Origin: Pseudomonas sp. MAG733B
Lineage (GTDB): Bacteria; Pseudomonadota; Gammaproteobacteria; Pseudomonadales; Pseudomonadaceae
Length of the DNA stretch: 64,000 nucleotides
Direction of reading: 5' to 3'
NCBI RefSeq assembly: GCF_036884845.1
Contig: NZ_CP145732.1
Span: 1,550,001-1,614,000, forward strand
The position numbers and the translations under genes are program-made. The notes under the pieces are model-generated. The model was not told where the DNA came from. It saw only the letters and a list, made by a program, of their open reading frames with translations, and ran no database searches. This document shows, piece after piece, positions 51,954 through 59,364 of the stretch (the first letter of the stretch is position 1; every line of letters begins with the position of its first letter).

Positions 51954-54473
51954 ATGGGCAATATCAAACAAGACGCCATGCCGGTGATCCGCGATCTGCG
52001 GGATTTCGACCAACACTCCGGCAACCTCCTCGAACGCTTGGTGTTCAACTTCCGCCCGCTGTTCATGCTGCTGATGGCGCTGACCACCGTGGTGCTGGGC
52101 TTCATGGCTGTGACGCGCCTTGAGCTGCGTCCCAGCTTCGAAAAAATGATTCCGCAGAGCCAGCCCTACATCCAGAACTTCCTGGAAAACCGCCAATCGT
52201 TGCGCGGTCTGGGCAACTCGGTGCGCGTGGTGGTCGAGAACACCCAAGGCGATATTTTCGACCCGGCGTACCTCGACGTGCTCAAGCAGGTCAACGATCA
52301 GTTGTTCCTCACCGAAGGCGTCGACCGGGCCTGGATGAAGTCGCTGTGGAGCCCGGCCGTGCGCTGGACCGAAGTCACCGAGGAAGGCTTCCAGGGTGGC
52401 CCGGTGATGCCCGATACCTATTCCGGGCAACCTGAGCAAATCGAGCAGTTGCGCCAGAACATCTCCCGCGCCGGTCTGGTCGGCAGCCTGGTGGCCAGCG
52501 ATTTCAAGTCGACCATGCTGATCGTGCCGCTGCTGGACAAAGCCGCCGCCGGCGGCCAACCCATCAACTACCACGCCTTCTCGCAAATGCTCGAAGAGCA
52601 GTTGCGCGACAAGATCGAATTCGCTGGCGACAGCGCCGCACGCAAGGCCGGGGAAGAGGGCAAGGGCCAGTTCAAGGTGCGGGTGATCGGCTTCGCCAAA
52701 CTGATGGGCGACCTGATCGATGGCTTGATCCAGGTGATGATGTTTTTCGGCCTGGCGGTGATCACTTCGCTGGCGATCATCTACGCCTACACCCGTTGCG
52801 TACGCAGCACATTGCTGGTGGTCGGCTGCTCGCTGATCGCGGTGGTCTGGCAACTGGGCATCGTCGCCTGGCTCGGCTACGCCATCGATCCGTACTCGGT
52901 GCTGGTGCCGTTTTTGATCTTCGCCATCGGCGTGTCCCACGCCGCGCAGAAGATGAACGGGATCATGCAGGACATCGCCCGTGGCACCCACAAACTGATC
53001 GCTGCGCGCTATACCTTCCGCCGTTTGTTCATTGCCGGCGTTACCGCGTTGCTCGCCGATGCCGTGGGTTTTGCGGTGTTGATGCTGATCGATATTCCGG
53101 TGATCCAGGACTTGGCGATCACCGCCAGCATCGGCGTCGCGGTGCTGATCTTCACCTCGCTGTTGCTGATGCCGGTGGCGCTGTCCTATGTCGGCGTTGG
53201 CGCCAAAGCCGCCGAGCGCGCACTGAAAATCGACACCCGCGCCGAACACCACAAAGGCTTCGGCAAACTCTGGGATCTGCTCGACCGCTTCACCACCGCC
53301 AAGTGGGCGACCGGCGCGGTGTTGGTCGCGGTGCTGATGGGCGTCGGCGGTTTCATGGTAAGCCTCAACCTGAAAATCGGCGACCTGGAAAGCGGTGCGC
53401 CGGAACTGCGTGCCGACTCGCGCTACAACCGCGACAACGCCTACATCACCCAGCATTACGCGCTGTCCAGCGACCTGTTCGCGGTGATGATCAAGACCGC
53501 GCCGGAAGGCTGCCTAAACTATAAAACGCTGGTGCTCGCCGACCGCCTGGCGTGGGAGCTGCAACAGTATCCGGGCGTACAAGCCACGGCTTCGCTGGTC
53601 AACGCCGTACGGCAAATCACGGCCGGCACCTACGAAGGCAACCCAAAACTCAACAGCATCCAGCGCAATCAGGACGTGCTCAACTACGCCGCGCAGCAAG
53701 CCTCGGTCAACTCGCCGGAGCTGTTCAACACCGATTGTTCGCTGATGCCGGTGATCACCTTCCTTAAGGATCACAAGGCCGAAACCCTCGACGCCGTGGT
53801 GGCGATTGCCGACCAGTTCGCCAGGGAAAACAGCACCGAGGATCGCCAGTTTCTGTTGGCGGCCGGTACGGCGGGCATCGAGGCGGCGACCAACATCGTC
53901 GTGCGCGAAGCCAATCGCACCATGCTGCTGTACGTCTATGCGGCGGTGACGTTGTTCTGCCTGATCACCTTCCGCAGCTGGCGCGCCACGCTGGTGGCGT
54001 TGTTGCCGCTGGTGCTGACCTCGATCCTCTGCGAAGCGCTGATGGTCGCCATGGGCATCGGCGTCAAAGTCGCGACCTTGCCGGTGATCGCCCTTGGCGT
54101 GGGCATCGGCGTCGACTACGCCTTGTACCTGCTCAGCGTGCAACTGCACTTCCAGCGTCAGGGCTTGCCGCTGTCCCAGGCCTACCGCAATGCCGTGTCG
54201 TTCACCGGCCGGGTGGTCGGGCTGGTGGGCATCACCCTCGCGGCGGGCGTGGTGTGCTGGGTCTGGTCGCCGATCAAATTCCAGGCCGACATGGGCATCC
54301 TGCTGACCTTCATGTTCCTGTGGAACATGCTCGGCGCGCTGATCCTCATTCCAGCCCTGTCGTACTTCCTGCTGCGTGAACGGGTGCCGCAAACCGCACC
54401 CGTCACGGCAGCCGAAACCACCGAATCCACTGAACGTCCGGGCGTGCCTCATGCCCTGACCACTTCCGAGTAA
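51954..54473 (+). CDS. RND superfamily (MMPL/HpnN-like) transporter
   Basis: This 839-residue protein has twelve predicted membrane helices in two groups of six, each preceded by a large periplasmic loop. Sterol-sensing-like helices include PFLIFAIGVSHAAQKMNG and the second-half GVGIGVDYALYLLS. It belongs to the MMPL branch that moves lipids or hydrophobic compounds rather than the drug-exporting HAE1 branch. Together with DUF1302, DUF1329 and the YCF48-like protein it could form an envelope-spanning lipid transport route. Confidence 0.88.
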   Translation: MGNIKQDAMPVIRDLRDFDQHSGNLLERLVFNFRPLFMLLMALTTVVLGFMAVTRLELRPSFEKMIPQSQPYIQNFLENRQSLRGLGNSVRVVVENTQGDIFDPAYLDVLKQVNDQLFLTEGVDRAWMKSLWSPAVRWTEVTEEGFQGGPVMPDTYSGQPEQIEQLRQNISRAGLVGSLVASDFKSTMLIVPLLDKAAAGGQPINYHAFSQMLEEQLRDKIEFAGDSAARKAGEEGKGQFKVRVIGFAKLMGDLIDGLIQVMMFFGLAVITSLAIIYAYTRCVRSTLLVVGCSLIAVVWQLGIVAWLGYAIDPYSVLVPFLIFAIGVSHAAQKMNGIMQDIARGTHKLIAARYTFRRLFIAGVTALLADAVGFAVLMLIDIPVIQDLAITASIGVAVLIFTSLLLMPVALSYVGVGAKAAERALKIDTRAEHHKGFGKLWDLLDRFTTAKWATGAVLVAVLMGVGGFMVSLNLKIGDLESGAPELRADSRYNRDNAYITQHYALSSDLFAVMIKTAPEGCLNYKTLVLADRLAWELQQYPGVQATASLVNAVRQITAGTYEGNPKLNSIQRNQDVLNYAAQQASVNSPELFNTDCSLMPVITFLKDHKAETLDAVVAIADQFARENSTEDRQFLLAAGTAGIEAATNIVVREANRTMLLYVYAAVTLFCLITFRSWRATLVALLPLVLTSILCEALMVAMGIGVKVATLPVIALGVGIGVDYALYLLSVQLHFQRQGLPLSQAYRNAVSFTGRVVGLVGITLAAGVVCWVWSPIKFQADMGILLTFMFLWNMLGALILIPALSYFLLRERVPQTAPVTAAETTESTERPGVPHALTTSE

Positions 54474-54480
54474 GCCAACA

Positions 54481-56259
54481 ATGTCTGACTACAAAGCTCC
54501 TTTGCGCGACATGCGCTTCGTACTCAACGAGGTTTTCCAGGTGTCCCGGTTGTGGGCCAAACTGCCGGGCCTGGCCGAAGTGATCGACGAAGAAACCGCC
54601 GCCGCCATTCTGGAAGAGGCCGGCAAGATCAGCGGCGAAGTGATCGCGCCGCTGAACCGCGCCAGCGACGAACAGGGCTGCACCTGGAACAACGGCGTGG
54701 TCGGCGCGGCGGATGGTTTCGCCGAGGCCTATCAAGCGTTCGCCGAGGGCGGTTGGGTCGGTGTCGGCGGCGATCCGCAGTTCGGCGGCATGGGCATGCC
54801 CAAGGCGATTTCGGCGCAGGTCGAAGAAATGGTCAACTCGGCCAGCCTGTCGTTCGGCCTGTATCCGATGTTGACGGCGGGCGCTTGCCTGTCGATCAAC
54901 GCCCATGCCAGCGAAGCGCTGAAAACCAAGTACCTGCCGAACATGTACGCCGGGACCTGGACCGGTTCGATGTGCCTGACCGAAGCCCACGCCGGCACCG
55001 ACCTCGGCATGATCCGCACCCGCGCCGAGCCTCAGGCCGATGGCAGTTACAAGGTCAGCGGCAGCAAGATTTTCATCACCGGCGGCGAACACGATCTGAC
55101 GGAAAACATCATCCATTTGGTGCTGGCGCGTCTGCCGGATGCACCGGCAGGGCCGAAAGGCATCTCGCTGTTTTTGGTGCCCAAAGTACTGGTCAACGAC
55201 GACGGTTCACTGGGCGAACGCAATGCGCTGTCCTGCGGTTCCATCGAACACAAGATGGGCATCAAGGCGTCCGCCACCTGCGTGATGAACTTCGACGGCG
55301 CCACGGGCTGGATCGTCGACGCGCCGAACAAAGGCCTGGCGGCGATGTTCACCATGATGAATTACGAGCGTCTGGGCGTGGGCATACAAGGCCTGGCGCA
55401 GGGTGAGCGCTCCTACCAGAACGCCGTCGCTTACGCCCGTGATCGTCTGCAAAGCCGTGCGCCGACCGGTGCGCAGTTCAATGAGCAGTCCGCCGACCCG
55501 ATCATCGTCCACCCCGATGTGCGGCGCATGCTGTTGACCATGAAAGCCTTGAACGAAGGCGGTCGCGCGTTCTCCAGCTACGTGGCGCTGCAACTGGACA
55601 GCGCCAAGTTCAGCGAAGACGAAGTCACCCGCAACCGCGCTCAGGAACTGGTGTCGCTGCTGACCCCGGTGGCCAAGGCCTTCCTCACCGACATGGGCCT
55701 GGAAACTACTTTGCACGGTCAGATGATCTTCGGCGGCCATGGCTACATCCGCGAGTGGGGCCAAGAGCAACTGGTGCGCGATGTGCGAATCACGCAGATC
55801 TACGAAGGCACCAACGGCATTCAGTCCCTGGACTTGGCCGGGCGCAAAATCGTCGGCAGCGGCGGGGCGCTTTACCGTTTGTTCGCCTCGGAAATCCGCA
55901 ACTTCACCGCCAATGCCTGCGCCGATCTCGGCGAGTTCACCAAGCCGCTGAACGCCGCCGTCGACACCCTCGACGAACTGACCGCGTGGCTGCTCGACCG
56001 CGCACAAAGCAACCCGAATGAAATCGGCGCGGCCTCGGTCGAGTACCTGCACGTGTTCGGCTACACCGCCTACGCCTACATGTGGGCACGCATGGCCAAG
56101 GCCGCCATGAGCACCCATTCGAAGGACGATTTCTACGTCAGCAAACTGGCCACCGCACGCTTCTACTATGCCCGCTTGCTGCCGCGTATCCACTCGTTGA
56201 GCGCATCGGCCAAGGCTGGCAGTGAATGCCTGTTCGCGTTGCAAGCCGATCAGTTCTGA
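54481..56259 (+). CDS. Acyl-CoA dehydrogenase
   Basis: This 592-residue FAD enzyme is of the larger pseudomonad type with a C-terminal extension. Signatures include MCLTEAHAGTDLGMIRT, the FAD-contact FGGHGYIREW and the YEGTNGIQSLDLAGRK segment. It catalyses the first oxidation of beta-oxidation. It starts 7 bases after the RND gene and overlaps nothing, so it is clearly in the same operon. Chain-length preference cannot be read from sequence. Confidence 0.93.
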   Translation: MSDYKAPLRDMRFVLNEVFQVSRLWAKLPGLAEVIDEETAAAILEEAGKISGEVIAPLNRASDEQGCTWNNGVVGAADGFAEAYQAFAEGGWVGVGGDPQFGGMGMPKAISAQVEEMVNSASLSFGLYPMLTAGACLSINAHASEALKTKYLPNMYAGTWTGSMCLTEAHAGTDLGMIRTRAEPQADGSYKVSGSKIFITGGEHDLTENIIHLVLARLPDAPAGPKGISLFLVPKVLVNDDGSLGERNALSCGSIEHKMGIKASATCVMNFDGATGWIVDAPNKGLAAMFTMMNYERLGVGIQGLAQGERSYQNAVAYARDRLQSRAPTGAQFNEQSADPIIVHPDVRRMLLTMKALNEGGRAFSSYVALQLDSAKFSEDEVTRNRAQELVSLLTPVAKAFLTDMGLETTLHGQMIFGGHGYIREWGQEQLVRDVRITQIYEGTNGIQSLDLAGRKIVGSGGALYRLFASEIRNFTANACADLGEFTKPLNAAVDTLDELTAWLLDRAQSNPNEIGAASVEYLHVFGYTAYAYMWARMAKAAMSTHSKDDFYVSKLATARFYYARLLPRIHSLSASAKAGSECLFALQADQF

Positions 56260-56279
56260 AAGGACAAGGAACCCCCAAC

Positions 56280-57923
56280 ATGATGGCGACAAAAATAATT
56301 CCGCCCGCCGACGGCGCCTACGCCTATCCGCTGCTGATCAAGCAGTTGCTGCTGTCCGGCGTGCGCTACGAGCCGGGTCGGGAAATCGTCTACGCCGACA
56401 AGCTGCGCTACAACTACCTGACCCTCAACAAGCGCATCCGCCGCCTGGCCAACGCGCTGACGGCGGCCGGTGTGAAGGCCGGCGACACCGTGGCGCTGCT
56501 CGACTGGGACAGTCACCGTTATCTGGAATGCTTCTTCGCCGTGCCGATGATCGGCGCGGTGCTGCACACGGTGAACATTCGCCTGTCGCCGGAACAAGTG
56601 CTCTACACCATGAACCACGCCGAGGATGATCTGGTGCTGGTGCATGATGATTTTCTGCCGCTGGTTGAGCAGATTCACGGGCGGCTGAAAACCGTCAAAG
56701 GTTACCTTCAGCTGACCGAAGACAAACCAGCCGCAACGTCTTTGCCGATGTTCGGCGAGTATGAAAATCTGCTGTCCGAGGCATCCGACCAATACGCCTT
56801 CCCCGATTTCGACGAGAACTCGGTCGCCACCCTGTTCTACACAACAGGCACCACCGGCGACCCGAAAGGCGTGTACTTCACCCATCGCCAATTGGTCCTG
56901 CACACCCTGAATGCCGTTGGCACGTTGGGCGTTTATCAGGGCCAGCCGCTGCTGCGCTCCGACGACGTGTACATGCCGATCACGCCGATGTTCCACGTGC
57001 ATGCGTGGGGCGTGCCGTACGTCGCGACCCTGATGGGTATCAAGCAGGTCTACCCCGGCCGCTACGAACCCAACAGCCTGGTGCGCCTCTATCGCGAAGA
57101 GAAGGTCACGTTTTCGCACTGCGTGCCGACCATCCTGCAAATGATCCTCAACTGTGAGGAAGGCAAACAGGCGCGTTTCGACGGCTGGAAAATGCTTCTC
57201 GGCGGCAGCGCGCTGACCCTCGGCATCGCCCATGAAGCCAGCAGCAAAGGCATGGTGGTGCACGCCGGTTACGGCATGTCGGAAACCTGCCCGTTGCTGT
57301 GCCTGACCTACCTGCGTGACGAAGACCTCCAGTTATCCGCCGAAGCGCAACTGCCGATCCGCATCAAGACCGGCACGACGGTGCCGATGGTCGACCTGAA
57401 AATCATCGATGCCAACGGCAACGATGTTGCCCACGACGGCGAATCTCTCGGCGAAATCGTGGTGCGCGCACCGTGGCTTACCCAAGGTTATTTGAAGGAC
57501 AAGGAGAAGGGCGCCGAACTCTGGCACAACGGCTGGCTGCACACCGGTGACATGGCGTCGATAGATGAATGGGGCGGTGTGGAAATCAAGGACCGCATCA
57601 AGGACGTGATCAAAACCGGCGGCGAGTGGATCAGCTCACTGGAACTGGAAAGCCTGATCAGCCAACACCCGGCGGTGATGTCGGTCGCGGTGGTGGGCAT
57701 CGTCGATGAACAATGGGGTGAACGGCCCATGGCGATGGTCGTCTGCGAGCCGGGCCAGTACCTCGACCGCAAACACCTGGAAACGCACTTGCAAGCCTTC
57801 GTCGATGGCGGGCGCATCAACAAATGGGCGATTCCCAAGCAGTTCAAATTCGTCGCCGAAATCCCCAAGACCAGCGTCGGCAAGATCAACAAGAAACTGA
57901 TCCGCGAGAGCGAAGCCAACTGA
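56280..57923 (+). CDS. Fatty-acid CoA ligase (AlkK/medium-chain type)
   Basis: The ATG at 56280 gives 547 residues, close to AlkK (546). An earlier in-frame GTG at 56226 lies inside the dehydrogenase gene. The AMP-binding loop is YTTGTTGDPKGV at 187-198. GYGMSETCP, HTGDMASIDEWGG and the C-terminal SVGKINKKL lysine motif are all present. It activates fatty acids to acyl-CoA for the preceding dehydrogenase. The operon therefore couples uptake, activation and first oxidation of a lipid-like substrate. Confidence 0.93.
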   Translation: MMATKIIPPADGAYAYPLLIKQLLLSGVRYEPGREIVYADKLRYNYLTLNKRIRRLANALTAAGVKAGDTVALLDWDSHRYLECFFAVPMIGAVLHTVNIRLSPEQVLYTMNHAEDDLVLVHDDFLPLVEQIHGRLKTVKGYLQLTEDKPAATSLPMFGEYENLLSEASDQYAFPDFDENSVATLFYTTGTTGDPKGVYFTHRQLVLHTLNAVGTLGVYQGQPLLRSDDVYMPITPMFHVHAWGVPYVATLMGIKQVYPGRYEPNSLVRLYREEKVTFSHCVPTILQMILNCEEGKQARFDGWKMLLGGSALTLGIAHEASSKGMVVHAGYGMSETCPLLCLTYLRDEDLQLSAEAQLPIRIKTGTTVPMVDLKIIDANGNDVAHDGESLGEIVVRAPWLTQGYLKDKEKGAELWHNGWLHTGDMASIDEWGGVEIKDRIKDVIKTGGEWISSLELESLISQHPAVMSVAVVGIVDEQWGERPMAMVVCEPGQYLDRKHLETHLQAFVDGGRINKWAIPKQFKFVAEIPKTSVGKINKKLIRESEAN

Positions 57924-57926
57924 ACG

Positions 57927-58103
57927 CTACATCCTCGGCCGTGGCATGGTCGAGGGCATGCGTTGCTGGGGAGGGATGATCCTGCCACTGCCACCGTTGA
58001 CGGGCGGACTGGCCTGTTCGTCCTGGCGGGTGTCGTGGCAGGACGACCCGCTGATGGCCACGACCACGGCGAGCAGGAACGGCGCGAGCAAGTGCTTGAG
58101 CAT
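57927..58103 (-). CDS. Short lipoprotein-like protein, 58 residues
   Basis: The ATG at 58103 follows GGAG on the minus strand, and the frame closes with TAG at 57927-57929. The N-terminus MLKHLLAPFLLAVVVAISGS is a clear signal sequence, followed by Cys22. The residues before it (GSSC) make a weak lipobox. The mature part is short, polar and rich in Pro and Arg near its end (QQRMPSTMPRPRM). I do not recognise a family. Convergent overlap-free placement behind the CoA ligase and the good ribosome binding site support coding. Confidence 0.6.
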   Translation of the reverse strand: MLKHLLAPFLLAVVVAISGSSCHDTRQDEQASPPVNGGSGRIIPPQQRMPSTMPRPRM

Positions 58104-58244
58104 GGGAGTTCTCCAGTGCCGGGTCTTTCCAGCTTAATCCGTGTTCTGCGCCTGCCACGCTCCGTTGGTCCGGCCATCGATTTCCAAATCCTGTGCCAAG
58201 CTGATGGGTGCCCACCCGCCTGCTGCCCACAGGAAGCCCAAGAC

Positions 58245-58586
58245 ATGAAGCACGTTCGTACGTCGCACATCCGTCGAGAGTTCTACAAAGCCGTCGGCTA
58301 TTACCTTCGAATCGTTTCGCCGATCCTTTCCGTCATGCTTGTCGTCATCGTCACCTTCGGCCTGATCATCAGCTATCTGGAAGGTTGGGAGCCTTTCGAC
58401 GGCATCTACTTCGGTTTCGTGACCGGGTTGACCATCGGCTACGGCGAACTTGTGCCGAAACTGGCGGTGTCGCGGGTATTGGCGATATTGCTGGGGTTCA
58501 ACGGCGTGCTGCTGACCGCGATATTCGCGGCGATCAGCGTGCGGGCGATCGAGATCGCGGTGCGGGTAACAGGTGGCGACAAGTAA
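58245..58586 (+). CDS. Two-transmembrane potassium-channel-like protein
   Basis: This 113-residue protein has two membrane helices (about 25-45 and 75-100) around a pore loop with the K+ selectivity filter T-I-G-Y-G (63-67), in TGLTIGYGELVP. It lacks voltage-sensor and RCK domains, so it is a minimal ion_trans_2-type channel. The AGGAAG ribosome binding site supports ATG 58245. It is followed closely by the PH-domain gene; a functional link is unknown. Confidence 0.85.
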   Translation: MKHVRTSHIRREFYKAVGYYLRIVSPILSVMLVVIVTFGLIISYLEGWEPFDGIYFGFVTGLTIGYGELVPKLAVSRVLAILLGFNGVLLTAIFAAISVRAIEIAVRVTGGDK

Positions 58587-58647
58587 GACAGGCTCAATGC
58601 CATGAAGTCGTGCTTAGATGCGGGTTTTGACCCACAGGGAATGACCC

Positions 58648-59016
58648 ATGATCGACTTCAACAACAAGGGATTCTTCAAGCTCAAGCAAAACGACGAGTA
58701 CGCCGAACGCGTGACCGCCCTGTTGCTGGACGGTGAGAAAGTCATCGACTCCTACAAATCCATGCGCGACGGCGTGGTGTTTACCAACAAACGCATCATC
58801 GCGGTGAACGTGCAGGGCATCACCGGCAGCAAGAAAGACTTCACTTCGTTGCCGTACAAAAACATCGTGGCGTACTCGGTGGAAACCTCGGGGACGTTCG
58901 ATCTGGATTCCGAACTGGAAATCTATTTTTCGTCGTTGGGGAAAGTGAAGTTCGAATTCACCGGGAAGACCTCGATGGTCGAGGTCTCCAAGCTGATCTC
59001 CCAGCACCTGCTCTGA
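58648..59016 (+). CDS. Bacterial PH-domain protein
   Basis: This 122-residue soluble protein has the pattern of bacterial pleckstrin-homology proteins. Residues 25-60 give EKVIDSYKSMRDGVVFTNKR, where the 'vfTnkRii' strand is typical. Beta strands IVAYSVETSG and LEIYFSSLGKVKFEF follow, with a C-terminal helix MVEVSKLISQHL. The family often forms rings and associates with stress response, but no precise function is known. It stands 61 bases after the channel gene. Confidence 0.82.
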   Translation: MIDFNNKGFFKLKQNDEYAERVTALLLDGEKVIDSYKSMRDGVVFTNKRIIAVNVQGITGSKKDFTSLPYKNIVAYSVETSGTFDLDSELEIYFSSLGKVKFEFTGKTSMVEVSKLISQHLL

Positions 59017-59030
59017 GCAACACACAGCTT

Positions 59031-59124
59031 TTGTAGGAGCTGAGCTTGCTCGCGATGAGGCCAGTACATTCAGCATCAATGTTGCCTGAACTGACGCTAT
59101 CGCGAGCAAGCTATGCTCCTACAG
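59031..59124. repeat. REP-type inverted repeat pair
   Basis: TTGTAGGAGCTGAGCTTGCT at 59031 faces GCAAGCTATGCTCCTACAGG ending near 59124, between the convergent PH-domain and fdsD genes. Confidence 0.8.
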
Positions 59125-59142
59125 GTTTTTCAACCAGCAGGC

Positions 59143-59364
59143 CTAAGCCTCCCAACCTGCCCCACTCACCGCCGCCTGCACCAACGGATGCAAATCCGCC
59201 CCGTTGTGCTCCGTCTGCCACGCCAGCAACTCCTTGCGCATGCTCGGCGCCCAGAACATTTGCAGATGATTACGCACACTAAGTACCGCCTGTTCCTGGT
59301 CCGGTTGCGTCGCAAAGTACTGGCCGATCTGGTTGGCCATCTTGATCAGGTTGTCCGTACTCAT
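59143..59364 (-). CDS. fdsD: NAD-dependent formate dehydrogenase delta subunit
   Basis: This 73-residue protein has the delta-subunit features LIKMANQIGQYFATQPDQEQ and HLQMFWAPSMRKELL. It overlaps the fdsA stop by four bases. FdsD is a small subunit of the soluble molybdenum formate dehydrogenase, associated with stability of the complex. It is the last gene of the visible fds operon. Confidence 0.92.
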   Translation of the reverse strand: MSTDNLIKMANQIGQYFATQPDQEQAVLSVRNHLQMFWAPSMRKELLAWQTEHNGADLHPLVQAAVSGAGWEA

